A stretch of DNA of 64,000 bases from Acidobacteriaceae bacterium (GCA_030041045.1 JASHOQ010000114.1:1-64000); one strand, 5' to 3'; positions 43,479-52,658 are shown, counted from the stretch's first letter. Translations and numbers: made by a program. The notes: a model not told the origin generated them from the letters alone.

Positions 43479-44015
43479 ATGAATGCCATGCGCATTCTGG
43501 CTGCCACGCTCCTGTGTTTTCTGGTTGCTGCGCCTCTGCGCGCGCAGAAGGAGAAGCGCGAACCGCTGACCGAGACGCAGCAGGATCAGATCGCCGAGGC
43601 CGGCATCGATCCGGCCGCGCGCGTCAGTCTTTACGTCAAGTTCCTGAATGAGCGCGCCGATACCATCCACGGCCTCATCCCGCGCGTGCATTCGAGCGCC
43701 CGCAGTTCCCGCCTCGACGGCGAGCTTCAGGATTTCGCCGCCCTGATGGACGAACTGGGCGACAATCTCGATATGTACGCCGACCGCAAAGCCGATATCC
43801 GCAAAAGCCTGAAAGGCCTGAATGAAGGCGTCCAGCACTGGCAGGCAATCCTGAACAGCCTGCCCACTGAGCCCGGCTTCGAGCTCTCGCGCCGGGACGC
43901 GATCGAAAGCAGCAACGACCTCTCCGCGCAGGCCAAGCAGATTACCGCCGACCAGACGGAGTACTTCAAGGATCACAAGGACCAGAAGGGCCAGGACCGC
44001 GCCGAGCCTAATTGA
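43479..44015 (+). CDS. Small exported helical protein, unknown
   Basis: 178 residues. Signal peptide MRILAATLLCFLVAAPLRAQ, then a helical body (YVKFLNERADTIHGLI, LQDFAALMDELGDNLDMYADRKADIRKSL) and a charged Lys/Asp/Gln-rich tail. It may be a distant relative of the previous protein: both are periplasmic helical bundles of similar size, 60 nt apart. ATGs at 43437, 43479 and 43488 are all in frame; the latter two give a normal signal peptide. Function unknown. Confidence 0.65.
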   Translation: MNAMRILAATLLCFLVAAPLRAQKEKREPLTETQQDQIAEAGIDPAARVSLYVKFLNERADTIHGLIPRVHSSARSSRLDGELQDFAALMDELGDNLDMYADRKADIRKSLKGLNEGVQHWQAILNSLPTEPGFELSRRDAIESSNDLSAQAKQITADQTEYFKDHKDQKGQDRAEPN

Positions 44016-44243
44016 AAAAACAGGGAGCAGGAAACAGGGAACAGGGATCAGGGATCAGGGGTCATGAAACAGGAAGAGGGAAATGGAATAGTACCTTCGG
44101 AGCGGATGGTGCCGCTTGCGCACTGCCCACGCCGCGCAACAAAGAGCAAACGCTTCACCTTTTCCCTCACCCCGCTGATCGCTGAACTCTGATCCCTGAC
44201 CCCTGATCCCTGACCCCTGATCCCTGACCCCTCTTCCCTGTTA
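44016..44243. repeat. Inverted pair of octamer arrays (CAGGGATC / GATCCCTG)
   Basis: Left arm 44021-44076 repeats AACAGGGA and ATCAGGGA; right arm 44189-44242 repeats its complement (TGATCCC, TGACCCC). The arms could pair into a long imperfect hairpin. The array ends a few bases before the SprT-like gene start at 44257. About 110 ordinary bases lie between the arms. Confidence 0.7.
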
Positions 44244-44256
44244 TGCTCTCCACTTG

Positions 44257-44943
44257 GTGACCCCAGAGATCGTCCCCATTTTTCAGCAGGAGTACCGGGC
44301 GCTCCGGCCGCGCGCGCCCATGCCTCCCATGCAGGTCCGCTTCCGCCGCTTCACCTCTCTGAATACCACCATCCGCCTGCGGGAAGGCCGCATCCTCGTC
44401 CATCTCTCCGATCTGCTTGAAGGCGCGCCCGAGTCGGTTCTCCACGCTATCGCCCACATTCTGCTGGCCAAGCTCTACAAAAAGCCGATTGAAGCCGCGC
44501 ACAACCTGCGCTTCAAACGTTTTGCTTCGAGCGCCGCGGTGACCCGGCAGACGGAACTGATTCGCACCGCCCGCGGCAGCAAGCGTTACCTGGGACCGGA
44601 GGGCCGGTACTTTCACCTCGAAGAGGTCTTTGACGCGCTCAACTTCCGCTTCTTCGGCGGGCTGCTGGGACGGCCCGAGCTTACCTGGAGCGAGCACACG
44701 GCCAAGCGCTCGCTCGGCCACTACGATGCCGCGCACAACACCATCGTGGTGAGCCGCGTCTTCGACCGGCCGTCGAGCCCGCGCTATGCCATCGAATATC
44801 TGCTCTTTCACGAGATGCTGCACCTCAAGCACCCGGTGCGCATGCGCGGCCTGCGCCGCTGCGTGCACTCGCGCGAGTTCAAGGCCGAGGAGGCGCGCTT
44901 CCCCCAATTGGCTGAGGCCCTGGCCTTTCTCAAGCGCCTTTGA
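44257..44943 (+). CDS. SprT-like zinc metalloprotease
   Basis: 228 residues. The HExxH zinc site is in LLFHEMLHLKHPV (His185, Glu186, His189), with the third ligand likely in CVHSREF. HLEEVFDALNFRFFGGLLGRPELTWS is the typical SprT N-terminal helix and strand region. A cytoplasmic protease related to SprT/Spartan, which in other organisms degrades DNA-protein crosslinks; function in bacteria is less clear. Possible starts are TTG 44254 and GTG 44257, directly after the repeat arrays; neither has a strong ribosome-binding site. Confidence 0.8.
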   Translation: MTPEIVPIFQQEYRALRPRAPMPPMQVRFRRFTSLNTTIRLREGRILVHLSDLLEGAPESVLHAIAHILLAKLYKKPIEAAHNLRFKRFASSAAVTRQTELIRTARGSKRYLGPEGRYFHLEEVFDALNFRFFGGLLGRPELTWSEHTAKRSLGHYDAAHNTIVVSRVFDRPSSPRYAIEYLLFHEMLHLKHPVRMRGLRRCVHSREFKAEEARFPQLAEALAFLKRL

Positions 44944-45045
44944 GCGGCCCTCTATCCCGCCTCGCGCGAAAAATTGCTTTGCATCTCCCCGTCGACGTGA
45001 GAAACTTCTAACCGAAGTTGCCAATCACCTCTGCGCCTTGAGTTC

Positions 45046-45068
45046 CGGACGGACATTTGCTCCGTCCG
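45046..45068. promoter_or_regulatory. Hairpin upstream of the TonB-dependent receptor gene
   Basis: CGGACGGA (45046-45053) is the exact reverse complement of TCCGTCCG (45061-45068), seven-base loop. It lies 144 nt before the receptor start in the 268-bp gap and shares the CGGAC / GTCCG core with the palindromes in uvrA (39830) and at 52008. It may be a repeat unit or an attenuator. Confidence 0.4.
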
Positions 45069-45211
45069 AGCGCTCGATTTCTCAAGGCGATTTCCCGATC
45101 TGCGTTTTCTGGCGAAGCAAGGGCTCGATCTGTCGCCATCTACTCGGGCGACAGGGATGAAACGATTTCGCTTCTCAGCCGGTTGCAAGCTGCCGACGCA
45201 AACAGGGGAAT

Positions 45212-48049
45212 ATGACGTTCAAGCTGCGACTGCTGGGCTCCCTTGTGCTGGCCCTGTTCCTGTTGTTGCCCGCACAAAGAGCCGTAAGCCAGACCGGGGA
45301 ACTCCGCGGCATCGTTTTCGACCCCAGCGGAGCCGCCATCCTCGGAGCCCAGGTCACGCTCGCCGGGGCCGGCGTCGCCTTGAGGGGAGAATCCAGCGCC
45401 GACGGACTCTTTGACTTTCACGGGCTTGCGCCCGGCGTGTACCTGGTTTCAGTTGCGGCCAAAGGCTTCCTACCTCAAATCGTCTCCAGTATTGTGGTGA
45501 CGGCGGGCCGCGTAAGAGAAGTCAAAGTTTCGCTCAAGATCGCCGTCGAGCCTGAAGACGTGACCATCTCCGGCCAGGTGCGCGGCCTCGCTCTCAATCC
45601 CGACCAGAATGCGAGCGCCATGGTCCTAAGCGGAAGCGCCCTCAATGCTCTGTCCGACGATCCCGACGAGCTGCGCAACGAGTTGCAGGCCTTGGCCGGC
45701 CCGGTGGCAGGTCCGAGCGGCGGCCAGATCTATATCAACGGCTTTTCCGGAGGCCAGCTCCCGCCCAAGTCCTCGATTCTGGAGGTGCGCGTCAACCAGA
45801 ATCCCTTCTCTGCGGAGTTCGACCGCCTCGGTTACGGCCGCGTGGAGATCATCACCAAGCCGGGCACGCAAAAGCTCCAGGGCAGCCTTGCGGCCGGCGG
45901 CAACGATTCCGTCCTGAATACCGCGGTGCCGCTGGTAACCGTGCAGCCCAGCTACTACCAGTACGCCCTCGTCGGCAACCTCAGCGGACCGCTCTCCAAA
46001 CGCGCATCGGGATTCTTCAGCGGCTATTATGTCTCCCGGCAGAATCAGGCCATCGTCGACGCGCTCAATCCGCAAAACACCAGCGCTTCCATCCAGGAGG
46101 CCGTTCCCCAGCCCATCGACTATCTCCTGCTGAACCCGCGCATCGATTTTCAATTGGGCCGCAACACCTTCTCCATTCACGATCTTTTCTACCGCACCCG
46201 GGAGTCGGGAAACGGCGTGGGCGCGCTCAGTCTCGCCTCTCAGTCGAACAACGTGATCAGCGAAGAAAACGCGCTCCAGCTCAGCGACGAGGTGCTGGTG
46301 AGTCCGCAGTTCGTGAATGAAACCCATTTTCAATGGAGCCGCATTTACAACGACCAGGTGCCTGCGAACCCTGCGCCCACTGTCATTGTGGAGGGCGCGT
46401 TTTCCGGCGGCGGCAGCTCCGCGGGCATTTTGCGGGATGCCCAGAACAACTTCGATATTCAGAACGACTCCACCGCCATCGCGGGCGCGCATACGCTTCG
46501 CTTCGGCACGCGCCTGCGCCTTTACGACGACTCGAGCTACGCAACCACCGGTGCCAACGGTACCTATACCTTCAACTCGATCGCCAGCTACAACGCGGCC
46601 ACTCCCGCTCCGGAGCTGTACACCGTTACCCAGGTCAATCATCCCCTGGCCAGCGTTCTTCTTTTCGATGGGGCATTCTTCTTTCAGGACGACTGGCACT
46701 GGAAGCCGAATTTCATGGTGGCCGCCGGCCTTCGCCTGGAGGGCCAGAACCGGATTCACGATCGCGCGGACTGGGCGCCGCGGCTCGCCGTTGCGTGGAG
46801 TCCCGCTCGCGGCTCGGGAGCGGCCCAGCCCAGAACCGTCATCCGCGCCGGCTCGGGATGGTTTTATAACCGCTTCACCGTGCCCAGCTTTTTCAATTCG
46901 AACTCCGGCACGCCCTACGTTCTCAGCACCATTCACTTCAACGGCGCGAACGAATTGGCTTACGTGATCGAGAATCCGGATCTATACAATCCCTCCGCCA
47001 CCGAACCGCCCTCCGCGTTCGGGTCCGCCAGCTCTTCGATTCCCACCCACCTGTCCCTGGACCCGTATTTCCGCACCGCGCTCGACATGCAGACCGGGGC
47101 CGGAATCGACCGGCAGATTACGCGTACGATCATGGCCAACGTCACCTATCTCTACACGCGGGGGATTCACCAGTACCTTTCCAACAACGTAACCGCACCG
47201 CCCTTTGATGTGGCCACATATACCGTCACCGGCCCCTTGCCCGGCAGCGAGAATTATCAATTCCAGTCCGGCGGCGTTTACCGGCAGAACCAGGTCATCT
47301 TTACCGTAAACACGCAGCTCAAGCGCCTGATCGTCAACGCCAATTACATGCTCAATGAGGCCAAGAGCGACACTCAGGGCGTATTCTATTTCCCTTCCGT
47401 GCCCCAGGATCCGGGAATCGATTACGGCCGCGCGACCTTCGGCAACCGGCAGCGGCTCACCTTCATCGGCTCCTGGAGCGCCCCCTTCGGCGTGAGCGTC
47501 AGTTCCCTGCTGGTCGCGCAATCGGGCACGCCCTACGACCTGACCATCGGCGACGATGCCACGGAGAACAATCAGTTCAACGCGCGGCCCACTTACGGCA
47601 CCTGCGGCGCCGCGGGCGTTATTCCAACCCGCTACGGTTGCCTGGATACAGACCCGGAGGGCAAAAGCGAGCGGATGGTTCCGTTTGGCGCGGGAATCGG
47701 GCCGCCGAATGCCGTGGTTCATATCCGCCTGAGCAAAGTAATTGGCGTGGGACCGCGCGTGGGAACGGCGCAGCAGGGAACCAGCTACCAGGCGGGAAGC
47801 AGCGTGAGCGGGCGCGGATTGAGCGGCGGCAGCGGATCGGTGCGCCTCGACGAATCCGCACCCAGGCGCTATAACCTCACCTTCGTGGTGCGCGCGGCCA
47901 ATCTCTTCAACATGGTCAACATGAGCCCGCCGAACGGAGTCTTGCTGTCGCCGCTCTTCAACCAGTCGCAGTCCATTGCGCCGCCGCCGTTTCAAAGCGC
48001 CACGCCCGGCAGCCGCTCCTTCAGCTTTCAGACATTTTTCTCGTTCTGA
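45212..48049 (+). CDS. Oar-like TonB-dependent receptor with N-terminal carboxypeptidase-like domain
   Basis: 945 residues. Signal peptide (LRLLGSLVLALFLLLPAQRAVS), then a CarboxypepD_reg domain (GELRGIVFDPSGAAILGAQVTLAG), a plug-like region (LPPKSSILEVRVNQNPFSAEFDRLGYGRVEIITKPG) and a beta-barrel with many aromatic-rich strands. The last residues are SFSFQTFFSF, typical of barrel termini. Large families of such receptors are a hallmark of Acidobacteria and take up glycans or other large ligands. Only one copy is present. The start ATG follows AGGGG. I did not find a clear TonB box. Confidence 0.9.
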   Translation: MTFKLRLLGSLVLALFLLLPAQRAVSQTGELRGIVFDPSGAAILGAQVTLAGAGVALRGESSADGLFDFHGLAPGVYLVSVAAKGFLPQIVSSIVVTAGRVREVKVSLKIAVEPEDVTISGQVRGLALNPDQNASAMVLSGSALNALSDDPDELRNELQALAGPVAGPSGGQIYINGFSGGQLPPKSSILEVRVNQNPFSAEFDRLGYGRVEIITKPGTQKLQGSLAAGGNDSVLNTAVPLVTVQPSYYQYALVGNLSGPLSKRASGFFSGYYVSRQNQAIVDALNPQNTSASIQEAVPQPIDYLLLNPRIDFQLGRNTFSIHDLFYRTRESGNGVGALSLASQSNNVISEENALQLSDEVLVSPQFVNETHFQWSRIYNDQVPANPAPTVIVEGAFSGGGSSAGILRDAQNNFDIQNDSTAIAGAHTLRFGTRLRLYDDSSYATTGANGTYTFNSIASYNAATPAPELYTVTQVNHPLASVLLFDGAFFFQDDWHWKPNFMVAAGLRLEGQNRIHDRADWAPRLAVAWSPARGSGAAQPRTVIRAGSGWFYNRFTVPSFFNSNSGTPYVLSTIHFNGANELAYVIENPDLYNPSATEPPSAFGSASSSIPTHLSLDPYFRTALDMQTGAGIDRQITRTIMANVTYLYTRGIHQYLSNNVTAPPFDVATYTVTGPLPGSENYQFQSGGVYRQNQVIFTVNTQLKRLIVNANYMLNEAKSDTQGVFYFPSVPQDPGIDYGRATFGNRQRLTFIGSWSAPFGVSVSSLLVAQSGTPYDLTIGDDATENNQFNARPTYGTCGAAGVIPTRYGCLDTDPEGKSERMVPFGAGIGPPNAVVHIRLSKVIGVGPRVGTAQQGTSYQAGSSVSGRGLSGGSGSVRLDESAPRRYNLTFVVRAANLFNMVNMSPPNGVLLSPLFNQSQSIAPPPFQSATPGSRSFSFQTFFSF

Positions 48050-48101
48050 TCGGACTCGGGACCCGAGGAGAATCGTAGCCGGTTCCGCGGGAGCGGGTCC
48101 C

Positions 48102-48884
48102 CTACGCCGGCTTCTCCATCACCGCGGAAACACGCTCGGCTCTTCCCGCCTGCCGCGATGCCGTCCAGACAAGAATGCCGATGCCGGCAAGCGCCGCGCC
48201 GGCGCTGGCCAGCTGCGCGTTCGAAAGACCCCACAGCACCCTGGGGTTGCGGCGGATGAATTCAACCAGGAAGCGTGCGATGCCGGTGAGCAGCAGATAT
48301 TGGCCGAGGATCACCCCATGGGCATGCGGCTTGCCGGCTCTGCGCCACAACCACCAGCCGATGAGAAGCGCGGCGGCCATCTCGTAGAGCGGCGTGGGAT
48401 GGACGCGCACGGTCGTGGGATCGATGCCATGGGGAAAGCTCATGCCCCAGGGCAGCTTGGTGGGAATCCCATAACAGCCGTCGCCCGACAGAAAGCAGCC
48501 GATGCGCCCCAAACCGTACCCGATGGCCGCGGCCGGCGCAGCCAGGTCAAGCGTGCGCAGGGCGCCGATCTTGGCCCGCCAGCCCTGGTACACCAGCGCG
48601 GCGATGCCGAACGTCAAACCCCCGTACCAGGCAAAGCCGGCCGGATCGTAAAGCACGCGCCAGCCCAGCTCGCGAAAATCGGCGGGCGTATCGAACACGT
48701 GCCAGATTTTGGCGCCCACAATGCCGGCCACCACGGTAATGGCCACGATTCCCACCGCATCGGCGTCGATGCGCGCGCGCCGGAAGCCGCGCTCGACCAC
48801 GATCGCGGCGGCCACGGCAGCCAGCCAGAGCATGAGGCCGAAGGTAGGAAGGTTGAAGTGCCCGATATGAATATACGGATACAT
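48102..48884 (-). CDS. lgt: Phosphatidylglycerol:prolipoprotein diacylglyceryl transferase
   Basis: 260 residues, about seven membrane segments. First step of lipoprotein maturation. FAWYGGLTFGIAALVY and the AAPAAAIGYGLGRIGCFLSGDGCYG motif (family pattern GRIGNFxxGE with Cys-rich variation) with VHPTPLYEMAAAL and RFLVEFIRRNP identify it. Convergent with the TonB receptor gene, whose stop is 52 nt away. The second cysteine (DGCYG) is an unusual replacement near the active site but occurs in other long-branch Lgt proteins as I remember them. Confidence 0.9.
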   Translation of the reverse strand: MYPYIHIGHFNLPTFGLMLWLAAVAAAIVVERGFRRARIDADAVGIVAITVVAGIVGAKIWHVFDTPADFRELGWRVLYDPAGFAWYGGLTFGIAALVYQGWRAKIGALRTLDLAAPAAAIGYGLGRIGCFLSGDGCYGIPTKLPWGMSFPHGIDPTTVRVHPTPLYEMAAALLIGWWLWRRAGKPHAHGVILGQYLLLTGIARFLVEFIRRNPRVLWGLSNAQLASAGAALAGIGILVWTASRQAGRAERVSAVMEKPA

Positions 48885-48998
48885 CTCCCCTCCAGTATAG
48901 ACGCGGCCCCGCTCCTGCAGGCTCGAGCCGGAAATGGCACCAATTCAAAGCTCGATTTGCACAGGCTCGCGCCGGGATAATTGGCGTGATACTGGGGC

Positions 48999-49544
48999 AT
49001 GGCTACCATGACCTACCAGGGACTCGAAGTTCTTTATTCCCGGCAGCAAATTGCCGAGCGCGTTGCCGAGATGGGCGCCCAGATTACCCGCGACCTGAAC
49101 GGCGAGCGGCTGGTGATGATCGGCGTGCTCAAGGGCGCTGCGCCCTTTCTCGCCGATCTGGCGCGCGCCATCCAGGCTGACGCCACCTTCGACTTCGTCG
49201 CCGTCTCCAGTTACGGCAGCGGGCAGCGCTCCTCCGGCGCGGTCAAGCTCATCAAGGACCTGGACCAGCCCATCGAAGGCAAAAATGTTCTGGTGGTCGA
49301 AGACATTCTCGACACCGGCCTCACGCTTGCCTACCTGCGCAAGCTCTTCCTCCAGCAGCATCCCAGGACGCTGCGCATTGCCGCGCTGCTCGACAAGCCC
49401 TCCCGCCGCATCGAGAACATCAATGCCGATTACGTGGGCTTTTCCATCCCCAATCTCTTTGTGATCGGCTACGGCATGGACTACGCCGAGCGCTACCGGA
49501 ATCTGCCCGATATCTGTTTGATGCCGCCCTCCCCAGGCGAGTAG
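48999..49544 (+). CDS. hpt: Hypoxanthine phosphoribosyltransferase
   Basis: 181 residues. LVMIGVLKGAAPFLADLARAI (pyrophosphate loop), FVAVSSYGSGQRSSG (flexible loop), NVLVVEDILDTGLTLAYL (PRPP-binding motif with two acidic residues) and VGFSIPNLFVIGYGMDYAERYRN (C-terminal purine-binding region) define the family. Makes IMP and GMP from hypoxanthine and guanine. deoC follows 160 nt downstream, so the two may serve nucleoside salvage. ATGs at 48999 and 49008 are possible starts. Confidence 0.94.
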   Translation: MATMTYQGLEVLYSRQQIAERVAEMGAQITRDLNGERLVMIGVLKGAAPFLADLARAIQADATFDFVAVSSYGSGQRSSGAVKLIKDLDQPIEGKNVLVVEDILDTGLTLAYLRKLFLQQHPRTLRIAALLDKPSRRIENINADYVGFSIPNLFVIGYGMDYAERYRNLPDICLMPPSPGE

Positions 49545-49704
49545 CGAGTCACACTTCCGTACCCTGCGCCTGGTCCCTCGCCGTACCTCGCGCGCCTGCG
49601 TCTAGTCAGTTGGCGCGGACAGCGAGCTGATCTATACTCGTTCTCCGGAGATTGCTCAGCGGCCGGCTCGAGAGCCGGGTTTGAACGGCAAGGAGCTTAT
49701 TTTG

Positions 49705-50460
49705 ATGAAAGTCTTTACCCCGATCCAGGAATCCGACCTTGAGTTTGACTACGGTACCTTTGACGCACCTGCATTTGCCGCCCAGACCCTCGCCAACTGG
49801 CAATCCCTGGCTTCCATCATCGACCACACTCTGCTCCATCCCGAGGCCACGCGCGCGCAAGTCGAGCGCCTCTGCGAGGAAGCCGAACGCTACCGCTTTG
49901 CCTGCGCCATGGTGAACCCGGTCTGGGCCTCGACCGCCGTCAATGCGCTCTCCGGGAGCGGCGTCCAGGTGGGCGCGGTTCTCGGTTTTCCTTTCGGCGC
50001 TTCCCTGGTTTCCACGCTCCGCCATGAAGCTGCCGCGCTTGCCCGGCTGGGCGTGCGCGAGCTGGATATGGCCATTCCCATCGGCCTGCTCAAGAGCGGC
50101 AATCACCACGCCGTTCAGCACACCATCCATGCCGTCGCCGGCGTGGCGCACCATCACGGCACGCTGCTCAAAGTTATCCTCGAAACTTCCCTGCTCAGCA
50201 TGGAAGAGAAGCTGCGCGCCGCGGAAATCGCCATCCAGGCCGGCGCGGACTTCATCCGCACCTCGACCGGTTTTTCCTCCGGCGGCGCCAACGCGGCCGA
50301 TGTGGCCCTGATGCGCGGCGTGGCCGGCGCGCGCTGCGGCGTGAAGGCCGCGGGCGGCATTCGCACGCTGGACGATGTGCGCGCCCTGCTCGACTCCGGC
50401 GCCAACCGCGTCGGCACGTCGGCGTCGGTCGCCATCCTGCGCGAACTCGGCGCCGAGTGA
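49705..50460 (+). CDS. deoC: Deoxyribose-phosphate aldolase
   Basis: 251 residues, class I aldolase splitting 2-deoxyribose 5-phosphate. SIIDHTLLHPEATRAQVE, CAMVNPVW, VLGFPFGAS, ELDMAIPIGLLKSG (acid), LLKVILETSLLS (Schiff-base Lys) and CGVKAAGGIRTLDD (second Lys) appear in the standard order. ATG 49705 is preceded by AAGGAG; a TTG 49681 start in the same frame is unlikely. Works with hpt in nucleoside recovery. Confidence 0.94.
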   Translation: MKVFTPIQESDLEFDYGTFDAPAFAAQTLANWQSLASIIDHTLLHPEATRAQVERLCEEAERYRFACAMVNPVWASTAVNALSGSGVQVGAVLGFPFGASLVSTLRHEAAALARLGVRELDMAIPIGLLKSGNHHAVQHTIHAVAGVAHHHGTLLKVILETSLLSMEEKLRAAEIAIQAGADFIRTSTGFSSGGANAADVALMRGVAGARCGVKAAGGIRTLDDVRALLDSGANRVGTSASVAILRELGAE

Positions 50461-50465
50461 GAAGA

Positions 50466-50636
50466 GCAGGGAGCAGGGAGCAGAAGACGCGAGTCATTCG
50501 CGAAACATCGAACAACATCCCGCCCGTTCCTCGATCCCTGAACCCTGACACCTGATCCCTGACCCTTGATCCCTGTTCCCTACTCCCTACTCCCTACTCC
50601 CTACTCCCTGTTCCCTCGTTCCCTCGTCCCCTTGCT
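50466..50636. repeat. Inverted octamer/heptamer arrays between deoC and the GAF-SpoIIE gene
   Basis: Left arm 50466-50483 repeats GCAGGGA; right part 50530-50630 repeats CTGATCCC-type octamers, then a clean heptamer array CCCTACT (four copies from 50578) that decays into CCCTGTT and CCCTCGTT. The array runs to within 25 nt of the gene start at 50656 and is open in the gene's frame, which falsely lengthens the ORF. Confidence 0.75.
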
Positions 50637-50655
50637 ATCATTCCCTTCAACGCCG

Positions 50656-52509
50656 ATGCCCGATCCCCCTCCATCCACGCCCGCGCCGCAGGAGCTCGAA
50701 GGCGACTATCGCCCCGCAGAAGGGTCGGCCTTCGATCCCGCGAACCCGCGCATCGAGCCGGCGGACGCAGCGTTTCTGATGAAGTTAAATGACACCCTCA
50801 ACACCACGCTCGATCTGCAGACGCTGCTCAACCGCACCTCCGAGCTGGTGCGCGCGGTCATCAACTATCGCATCTTCGCCATCTTTCTGCTCAACGAGCG
50901 CACCCGCGAGCTGCGTATGCGCTTCCAGATCGGCCACACGCCCCAGGTGGAGCGTACGCGCGTGCCCCTCGGCAAAGGCATCGTGGGCCAGGTCGCGCTC
51001 ACGCGCCAGCCCGCGCTGCTCAATGACGTTTCTGCGTCGGAGCATTACATCCCGGCCAATCCCGACGTGCGTTCGGAACTCGCCGTGCCCCTGATCGCCA
51101 AGAACCACCTCATTGGCGTGATGGATCTCGAGAGCGAGGAGGCGGGCTACTTTCGGCCCCAGCACCTGCATGTGCTCACCGTCACCGCCTCGCGCATCGC
51201 GCAGGCCATTGAGAACGCGCGCCTCTATGCGCGCGTTTCGCGCCAGGCGCAGACGCTCGAAGTGCTCAACGAAATCGCCGTCGAGCTGGCCTCCATCCTC
51301 GAGCTCAACCCCCTCTTCGAGCGCGTCGGCCAGCTTCTGCGCCGGCTCATCGATTACCAGATGTTCACCATCATGCTGCTCGACGAAAAAGGCGAGGTGC
51401 TCATCACACGCTACGCCTGGCGCTTCGGCTACGCCCACGCGCCCATGCGGCGCATCCCGGTAACCAGCGGCCTGGTGGGCGCGGCCGTGCGCGAGTGGCG
51501 CCCCATCAACGTACCCGACGTGCACAAAGATCCGCGCTATCTGGAAATGAATTCGGAAACGCGCTCGGAACTGATCGTGCCTTTGTTCTACAAAGGCCGC
51601 GTCATCGGCGTGCTCGATCTCGAGCACACGCGCACCGGCTTCTTCAATGAAGAACATGAGCGCATGCTCACCACGCTGGCCTCGCAGATCGCCATCGCCA
51701 TTGAAAATGCGCGCCTCTACCAGGCCGTGCGCCGCCAGGAGCGGCAGCTCGAGCGCGATCTGGCCATGGCCCGCGAAGTGCAGCTGCGGCTGCTGCCGCA
51801 GGCGCCGCCCGTCCATACCAATGCCGATCTGGCGGTGCGTTTTCTTCCCGCGCGCACCATCGGCGGCGATCTTTACGACTTCATCGAGTATGGACCCGAC
51901 CGCACCGCCATCGTTCTCGGCGACGTCAGCGGCAAGGCGGCGCCGGCGGCGCTCTTCGCCGCGCTCGTCAGCGGCATCATGCGCTCCGCCGCGCAGCAGC
52001 CCGGGGCCCCCACGGACGAATCCACATCTGTGGGGTGGAAGCAGCTCGGTCCTGCGCAGATGCTCGCGCATCTCAACGACGCGCTCCAGGAGCGGAAACT
52101 CGAATCGCAGTACGTCACCCTGCTCTTTGCGCTCTGGAACGATGAGAACCGCACCCTCCAGGTGGCCAACTCGGGCGCCATTCAGCCGTTGTTTTGCCGC
52201 GCCGGACAATCGATCACGGTGCAGGCGGAAGGGTTTCCGCTGGGCATGTTTCCCGATGTGACCTACGAGGAATTCAACCTGGCCACGCAGCCCGGCGACG
52301 CCATCGTCTTCGTCTCCGACGGCATTCTCGACGCCGAAAACGAGAAAGACGAGATGTACGGCCAGGAGCGGCTTGCCCAATTGCTCTGCGCCAACCGCGA
52401 TCTGCCCGCACAAGCCATCGCCGACGAAATCCTCGCCGACGTCACCCGCTTTCAAGGCACCCACGACCGCTTCGACGACGAGACCATCATCGTGCTGCGC
52501 GTGCGGTAA
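50656..52509 (+). CDS. GAF-GAF-SpoIIE (PP2C-type) serine phosphatase
   Basis: 617 residues. Two tandem GAF sensor domains (LDLQTLLNRTSELVRAVINYRIFAIFLL and LELNPLFERVGQLLRRLIDYQMFTIMLL; IGVMDLESEEAG, IGVLDLEHTRTG) lead to a linker helix (ERDLAMAREVQLRLLPQ) and a SpoIIE phosphatase domain: TIGGDLYDFIEY, LGDVSGKAAPAALFAALVS, FVSDGILDAEN and DDETIIVLRV supply the metal-binding aspartates. Likely regulates an anti-sigma factor antagonist. ATG 50656 is preferred. In the phosphatase domain a 16-residue stretch (about 451-466) is encoded by a palindromic element (52008-52035). Confidence 0.9.
   Translation: MPDPPPSTPAPQELEGDYRPAEGSAFDPANPRIEPADAAFLMKLNDTLNTTLDLQTLLNRTSELVRAVINYRIFAIFLLNERTRELRMRFQIGHTPQVERTRVPLGKGIVGQVALTRQPALLNDVSASEHYIPANPDVRSELAVPLIAKNHLIGVMDLESEEAGYFRPQHLHVLTVTASRIAQAIENARLYARVSRQAQTLEVLNEIAVELASILELNPLFERVGQLLRRLIDYQMFTIMLLDEKGEVLITRYAWRFGYAHAPMRRIPVTSGLVGAAVREWRPINVPDVHKDPRYLEMNSETRSELIVPLFYKGRVIGVLDLEHTRTGFFNEEHERMLTTLASQIAIAIENARLYQAVRRQERQLERDLAMAREVQLRLLPQAPPVHTNADLAVRFLPARTIGGDLYDFIEYGPDRTAIVLGDVSGKAAPAALFAALVSGIMRSAAQQPGAPTDESTSVGWKQLGPAQMLAHLNDALQERKLESQYVTLLFALWNDENRTLQVANSGAIQPLFCRAGQSITVQAEGFPLGMFPDVTYEEFNLATQPGDAIVFVSDGILDAENEKDEMYGQERLAQLLCANRDLPAQAIADEILADVTRFQGTHDRFDDETIIVLRVR
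52008..52035. repeat. Palindromic element inside the SpoIIE-phosphatase gene
   Basis: CCCCACGGA (52008-52016) pairs with TCTGTGGGG (52027-52035) with one mismatch. It encodes an in-frame insert (PTDESTSVGW) in a loop. It shares CCCCACGGAC and GTGGGGTG with the element in uvrA at 39830-39857. Confidence 0.6.
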
Positions 52510-52511
52510 AT

Positions 52512-52575
52512 GCAGGGAACAGGGAACAGGGATCAGGGATCAGAGAAGAAACGATCCCTGCCCCATCCTGACCGC
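52512..52575. repeat. Octamer array (CAGGGAAC / CAGGGATC) after the phosphatase gene
   Basis: Units CAGGGAAC, AGGGAACA and GGGATCAG run from 52513 to 52542; ATCCCTG and ATCCTGACC on the other side (52553-52575) are their complement, so it is again an inverted pair with a short loop. Same sequence family as the arrays at 44016 and 50466. Confidence 0.65.
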
Positions 52576-52658
52576 GCTTTCTGCGGTTTGGGTGGGAAAA
52601 CACGTACCCGACCCGCTGGACCCCGCGACGGCGCGCGTCAGCGGGCCAAAGAAGGTAG

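Noticed and set aside
44016-44243. CRISPR array
   Set aside because: Units are 7-8 nt, degenerate and without spacers.
50785-52464. A 559-residue antisense frame over the GAF-SpoIIE gene
   Set aside because: Composition of a shadow frame; the plus-strand protein has complete domains.
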